Shown here one piece after another: positions 60,510 to 64,000 of a DNA stretch of 64,000 nucleotides. Source of the DNA: Pseudomonas putida. GTDB taxonomy: Bacteria; Pseudomonadota; Gammaproteobacteria; Pseudomonadales; Pseudomonadaceae. Both the position numbers and the translations under genes were made by a program. The notes under the pieces are model-generated. The model saw only the letters and a program-made list of their open reading frames with translations. It did no database searches and was not told the DNA's origin. Numbering within the stretch: position 1 is the first letter of the stretch; each line of letters starts with the position of its first letter. The stretch is from assembly GCF_001976065.1 (NCBI RefSeq), contig NZ_MNAH01000008.1, forward strand, positions 91,563 through 155,562. Reading direction: 5' to 3'.

Positions 60510-62282
60510 TCAGATTCCTTGTTCACTGAGCCACAGGTTCAGCGCTGCCAGTTGCCACAGCTTGGAGCCGCGCAACGGCGTCAATTGACCTTGCGGATCA
60601 GTCAGCAGGCGATCGAGCATGGCGGGGTTGAACAGGCCGCGATCCTGGCTTGGATCGAGCAGCAGTTCGCGCACCCAGTTCAGCGTGTCACCCTGCAAGT
60701 GCTTGAGACCAGGTACCGGAAAGTAACCCTTCTTGCGGTCGATCACTTCACTGGGGATCACCAGGCGCGCCGCTTCCTTCAGGACCTGCTTGCCACCGTC
60801 GGGCAGTTTGAATTTGCCCGGCACCCGCGCCGACAATTCCACCAGGCGATAGTCGAGAAACGGTGTGCGCGCTTCCAGGCCCCAGGCCATGGTCATGTTG
60901 TCGACGCGCTTGACCGGGTCGTCCACCAGCATCACCGTGCTGTCCAGGCGCAGGGCCTTGTCCACAGCGGCATCGGCGCCGGGCTGTGCGAAATGTTCCT
61001 TCACGAAGTCGCCGGCAGCGTCATTGGCTGTCAGCCATTTCGGCTGCACGGTGGCGGCATAGTCGTCGTAGCTGCGGTCGAAAAACGCTTCGCGATAGGC
61101 CGCGTACGGATCGCTGGCGCCGTCGACCTGTGGATACCAGTGGTATCCGGCAAACAGTTCGTCGGCACCCTGGCCGCTTTGCACCACTTTGCAATGCTTT
61201 GCCACTTCCCGGGACAGCAGGTAAAAGGCGATGCAGTCGTGGCTGACCATCGGCTCGCTCATGGCGCGGAACGCAGCGGGCAATTGTTCGATGATCTCTT
61301 TTTCGTCGATGCGCAATTGGTGGTGCTGGGTACCGTAGTGTTTGGCGATCAGGTCCGAATACTGGAACTCGTCGCCGCGCTCGCCGCCGGCATCCTGGAA
61401 ACCGATGGAGAAGGTCGACAGGTTTTCCACGCCGACCTCGCGCAACAGCCCGACCAGCATGCTCGAATCGACACCGCCGGACAGCAGCACGCCGACATCC
61501 ACCGCGGCACGTTGGCGGATGGCCACCGCGTCGCGCGTACTGTCGAGTACGCGGTCACGCCAGTCTTCGAGCGTCAGATTTTTCTCATCGTCGTGTGGGC
61601 CGTAGGGCAGGGTCCACCAGGTTTTCTGCTCGGTGCGGCCATCCGCTTCAATGCGCATCCAGCTCGCCGGTGGCAGTTTTTCGATACCGGCCAGCAATGT
61701 GCGCGGCGCCGGAACCACGGCGTGGAAATTCAGATAGTGATTGAGCGCAACCGGATCGAGGATCGGATTGATATCGCCGCCCTTGAGCAACGCTGGTAAC
61801 GCCGAGGCAAAGCGCAGGCGCTGGCCGGTGCGCGAGAGGTACAGCGGCTTGACGCCCAGGCGGTCGCGAGCGATGAACAGGCGTTGGCTGTCGCGTTCCC
61901 AAATGGCGAAGGCAAACATGCCGTTGAGTTTTGGTAGAAGTGCTTCACCCCAGGCATGAAAGCCCTTGAGCAGTACTTCAGTGTCGCCACCGGAATAGAA
62001 GGCATAACCCAGGCTTTCAAGTTCGCTGCGCAGTTCCGGGAAGTTGTAGATCGCGCCATTGAAGGCCAGGGACAGCCCCAATTGGTTGTCGATCATCGGC
62101 TGCGCCGAACCGTCCGACAAGTCCATGATTTTCAGGCGGCGATGGCCCAGGGCAATCGGCCCCTGGCTGTGAAAACCCCAGGCGTCGGGGCCTCGAGGTG
62201 CCAGGTGATGGGTGATCCGCTCAATGGCTGCAAGGTCTGCAGGTTGATTGTCAAAACGTAACTCGCCAGCTAATCCGCACAT
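60510..62282 (-). CDS. asnO: N-acetylglutaminylglutamine amidotransferase
   Basis: Amidates the C-terminal carboxyl of N-acetylglutaminylglutamine to give the osmoprotectant NAGGN. The 590-residue asparagine synthetase-like enzyme has the N-terminal glutaminase domain with nucleophile Cys2 (MCGLAGEL) and a C-terminal synthetase domain with the PP-loop LLSGGVDSSMLVG (near residue 260). It begins the three-gene osmotic stress operon. The region 62283-62576 upstream holds its promoter and that of the divergent gene, and no gene. The symbol asnO follows usage in Sinorhizobium. Confidence 0.9.
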   Translation of the reverse strand: MCGLAGELRFDNQPADLAAIERITHHLAPRGPDAWGFHSQGPIALGHRRLKIMDLSDGSAQPMIDNQLGLSLAFNGAIYNFPELRSELESLGYAFYSGGDTEVLLKGFHAWGEALLPKLNGMFAFAIWERDSQRLFIARDRLGVKPLYLSRTGQRLRFASALPALLKGGDINPILDPVALNHYLNFHAVVPAPRTLLAGIEKLPPASWMRIEADGRTEQKTWWTLPYGPHDDEKNLTLEDWRDRVLDSTRDAVAIRQRAAVDVGVLLSGGVDSSMLVGLLREVGVENLSTFSIGFQDAGGERGDEFQYSDLIAKHYGTQHHQLRIDEKEIIEQLPAAFRAMSEPMVSHDCIAFYLLSREVAKHCKVVQSGQGADELFAGYHWYPQVDGASDPYAAYREAFFDRSYDDYAATVQPKWLTANDAAGDFVKEHFAQPGADAAVDKALRLDSTVMLVDDPVKRVDNMTMAWGLEARTPFLDYRLVELSARVPGKFKLPDGGKQVLKEAARLVIPSEVIDRKKGYFPVPGLKHLQGDTLNWVRELLLDPSQDRGLFNPAMLDRLLTDPQGQLTPLRGSKLWQLAALNLWLSEQGI

Positions 62283-62576
62283 AAATTCCTTACCGGTTTT
62301 TCCGTTGGGGAGGGGTAATCGATACCGCCAAAACGGCGGGTACTCAGAAACTGACCCGCCTCGGTAGTGGGAGTTTTAGAACAATCGGTTATAAGCAGTC
62401 GTTTGGCGGCGCACGTCCGTGGTGCACAAGCTTGCATTGCCGTGGTGGTAATTATTGCTGGGATGCATAGGAGAAGCTGTTGTGACACCGCCCGCTTCGT
62501 TCCGGTTTTCGAATTATCAATTGCCCGTCGAGCTTCATAAACTGAGTGTCTCCCCATGCAATAAGGATATTGCCCC

Positions 62577-64000
62577 ATGCTAATCAAAACACTTGAGGAC
62601 GCCCCCGAGGCCGCGTCCATGACCCCAGCACAACGTCTGGAGGCTTTGCTGGAGCACGCCGGCGATCTGGACAAGGCTGACGTCTTGCAAGCGTCCATTC
62701 CAAAGTGGTTGTCCGATGCGGACCTGAAAGTGGTGCAGGCGCTGAAAACTGCGTTCGAGCAGTCGTTTCTCACTCAAGGCAAAGTCACGACGGCACTTGA
62801 ACAGCTCAAGCCACTGGACGAGTTCTGCAAAGAGCAGCTGACCAGCGGCCTCAAGGCCAAATGGAAGATTGATGTCGACGTCGAGCGCGACACCCTGCAA
62901 ATCGCAAAAAAAGCCTACGCATCAACAGGGCTGTTCCCGGTCGGTTATTTGGCTGAAGACAACACCCTTTCTCGCAGCCTGCTCCAGGCGGCCATGGAAA
63001 ATTTCACCCTCGCAGAGGCCGGGAGCGGCGGCGGCCTGACGGGCGCGGTGATTCGAATCGATACAAAGCCGCCATCAGGTGATGAAGTCACTGCTGGCGA
63101 ATTCGCAACGCTGTGTCGAGAGCTTGATCTTGGTGCCAACTATCAACGCCACATTATTGAAACCCTGGCGTTACCGGCCAAGCCTGCAGGCGGTGCGCCC
63201 GTCGATGATCAGGCTGGCATCGCGGATATCCGGCGCCTGAAGGCGCTGGATATGCAAGTCGCACTGCATATGGCCTATCTGAAAAAGGACATCACCCACG
63301 CCGTTTACACCATGCTGCTGAGCGTGCTCGAACAGGATGTCCCGGCGGCTCAAACAAGGGATGCGCTGCTTGCTGGCGCCCCGGTGCTGTGGCAAGGCCT
63401 GTCGATTCATGACGCCTGCATTTGTGGAGTCCTGGTGTTCAGCAAGGTCTCCATCGATACCGACACGAAAGCCGGGTGCGTGGTCTACATGCCGAACGAA
63501 CCTCGTCGACCGCTGTATGAATACGCCTCGCTGGAGGAGTTCCGGACCTACCTCACCCTCAAGCTGCAAAGTACAAGCTACAGGAAGTTTTTCGTCCGGC
63601 AGTACCTGCATGGCCACGACAAGACCGGGTTTTTTTCCCGGTTTGACAACGGCAGGGCCTTGGGAACGCTCAAGGCCCTTCCTGCCGATACGTGCCTTGC
63701 CGATTTTTTCTTCAGTTCGTTTGTCAGCAAGACCCAGGAAGACGCACGGATCCTTGTTGTGCCGACCGAAGACGTGGATGAACAACAACGGGAAAAAACC
63801 CTTCGGGTGTTGCAGGACGGAGGTCTTCTGCTAATGAATGCCGCCTCGTTTTTCGTCCCGCTGATTGGCCAGATGATGTTGGCGGCGGCTGTGGTCGATA
63901 TTGCCAGCGAGGTGTTCGAAGGGGTGCTGGATTGGACTCGCGGTGAGCGAACGCAGGCGTTGTCCCATTTGCTGAACGTCGTGGAAAACCTCGCGCAGAT
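62577..64000 (+). CDS. DUF6543 (dermonecrotic-toxin-like) large protein, N-terminal part
   Basis: An open frame from ATG 62577 (AAGGAT upstream) to the window end, 474 codons, continuing beyond it. The stretch VVYMPNEPRRPLYEYASLEE, then a YRKFFVRQYL segment about 20 residues later, matches the DUF6543 pattern I know from large Pseudomonas proteins of 1,000-2,000 residues. A hydrophobic helical hairpin follows (about 415-445; FFVPLIGQMMLAAAVVD), then FEGVLDW. Full-length relatives often continue into leucine-rich repeats and an effector domain. A minus-strand frame inside this gene is spurious. The full size and C-terminal activity are not visible here. Confidence 0.75.
   Translation, partial: MLIKTLEDAPEAASMTPAQRLEALLEHAGDLDKADVLQASIPKWLSDADLKVVQALKTAFEQSFLTQGKVTTALEQLKPLDEFCKEQLTSGLKAKWKIDVDVERDTLQIAKKAYASTGLFPVGYLAEDNTLSRSLLQAAMENFTLAEAGSGGGLTGAVIRIDTKPPSGDEVTAGEFATLCRELDLGANYQRHIIETLALPAKPAGGAPVDDQAGIADIRRLKALDMQVALHMAYLKKDITHAVYTMLLSVLEQDVPAAQTRDALLAGAPVLWQGLSIHDACICGVLVFSKVSIDTDTKAGCVVYMPNEPRRPLYEYASLEEFRTYLTLKLQSTSYRKFFVRQYLHGHDKTGFFSRFDNGRALGTLKALPADTCLADFFFSSFVSKTQEDARILVVPTEDVDEQQREKTLRVLQDGGLLLMNAASFFVPLIGQMMLAAAVVDIASEVFEGVLDWTRGERTQALSHLLNVVENLAQ

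Noticed and set aside
62270..62900. Two minus-strand frames upstream of asnO
   Set aside because: They lie inside the plus-strand DUF6543 gene, which has a ribosome-binding site and family motifs; the minus frames have neither.

Overview
The window is a GC-rich chromosomal segment of a Pseudomonas, most likely of the P. fluorescens group. The order rne / rluC-HAD-sppA / maf / yceD-rpmF-plsX-fabD-fabG-acpP-fabF-pabC-mltG-tmk-holB-tatD / rgsA / TetR / DUF4823-DUF1285 / etfQO / etfBA follows the order I remember from P. aeruginosa. REP-type palindromes of the fluorescens kind (GGGAGC...GCTCCC) are scattered between operons. No rRNA, tRNA, CRISPR, prophage or insertion sequence was seen.

Region 1 (1-21323) is core. 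It holds the end of a molybdenum hydroxylase, RNase E with a long leader, rRNA pseudouridylation, SppA, Maf, the phospholipid/fatty-acid/peptidoglycan/DNA operon, the sRNA RgsA on the minus strand, a PvrA-like TetR regulator, a MoaA paralogue and two small conserved genes. The pilZ gene expected between holB and tatD is absent. The RgsA core is complementary over 18 nt to the ribosome-binding site of acpP, which lies 6 kb away in the same window.

Region 2 (about 21324-43290) is a 22-kb accessory block between two genes that are neighbours in P. aeruginosa, cut into modules by REP elements. Its two sugar modules (GntR, SMP-30 lactonase, SDR dehydrogenase, AraFGH-like ABC importer at 21.5-27.9 kb; dgoK-dgoA-dgoD-dgoT-IclR at 35.8-41 kb) together encode an oxidative De Ley-Doudoroff route for D-galactose or a similar sugar down to pyruvate and glyceraldehyde-3-phosphate. 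They share a nearly identical promoter/operator. Between them lies a four-gene cassette (GntR, ADP-ribosylglycohydrolase-fold enzyme, NCS1 permease, PfkB kinase at 28.1-32.4 kb) that resembles the uncharacterised E. coli yegTUVW locus and looks like a riboside-scavenging pathway. Small stress-type genes, an MFS exporter, a GNAT, and an AraC/alcohol dehydrogenase pair complete the block.

Region 3 (43291-57232) holds the electron-transfer flavoprotein genes with PsrA-type boxes, an OmpA-family lipoprotein pair, a MocR regulator with its inverted repeat, small envelope proteins, an LtaS-like phosphoglycerol transferase, an SDR, a YnfA protein, a CsrA paralogue and a YheU protein.

Region 4 (57412-64000) is the three-gene NAGGN osmoprotectant operon (minus strand). 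It is followed, on the plus strand and running out of the window, by the start of a large DUF6543 (dermonecrotic-toxin-like) protein.
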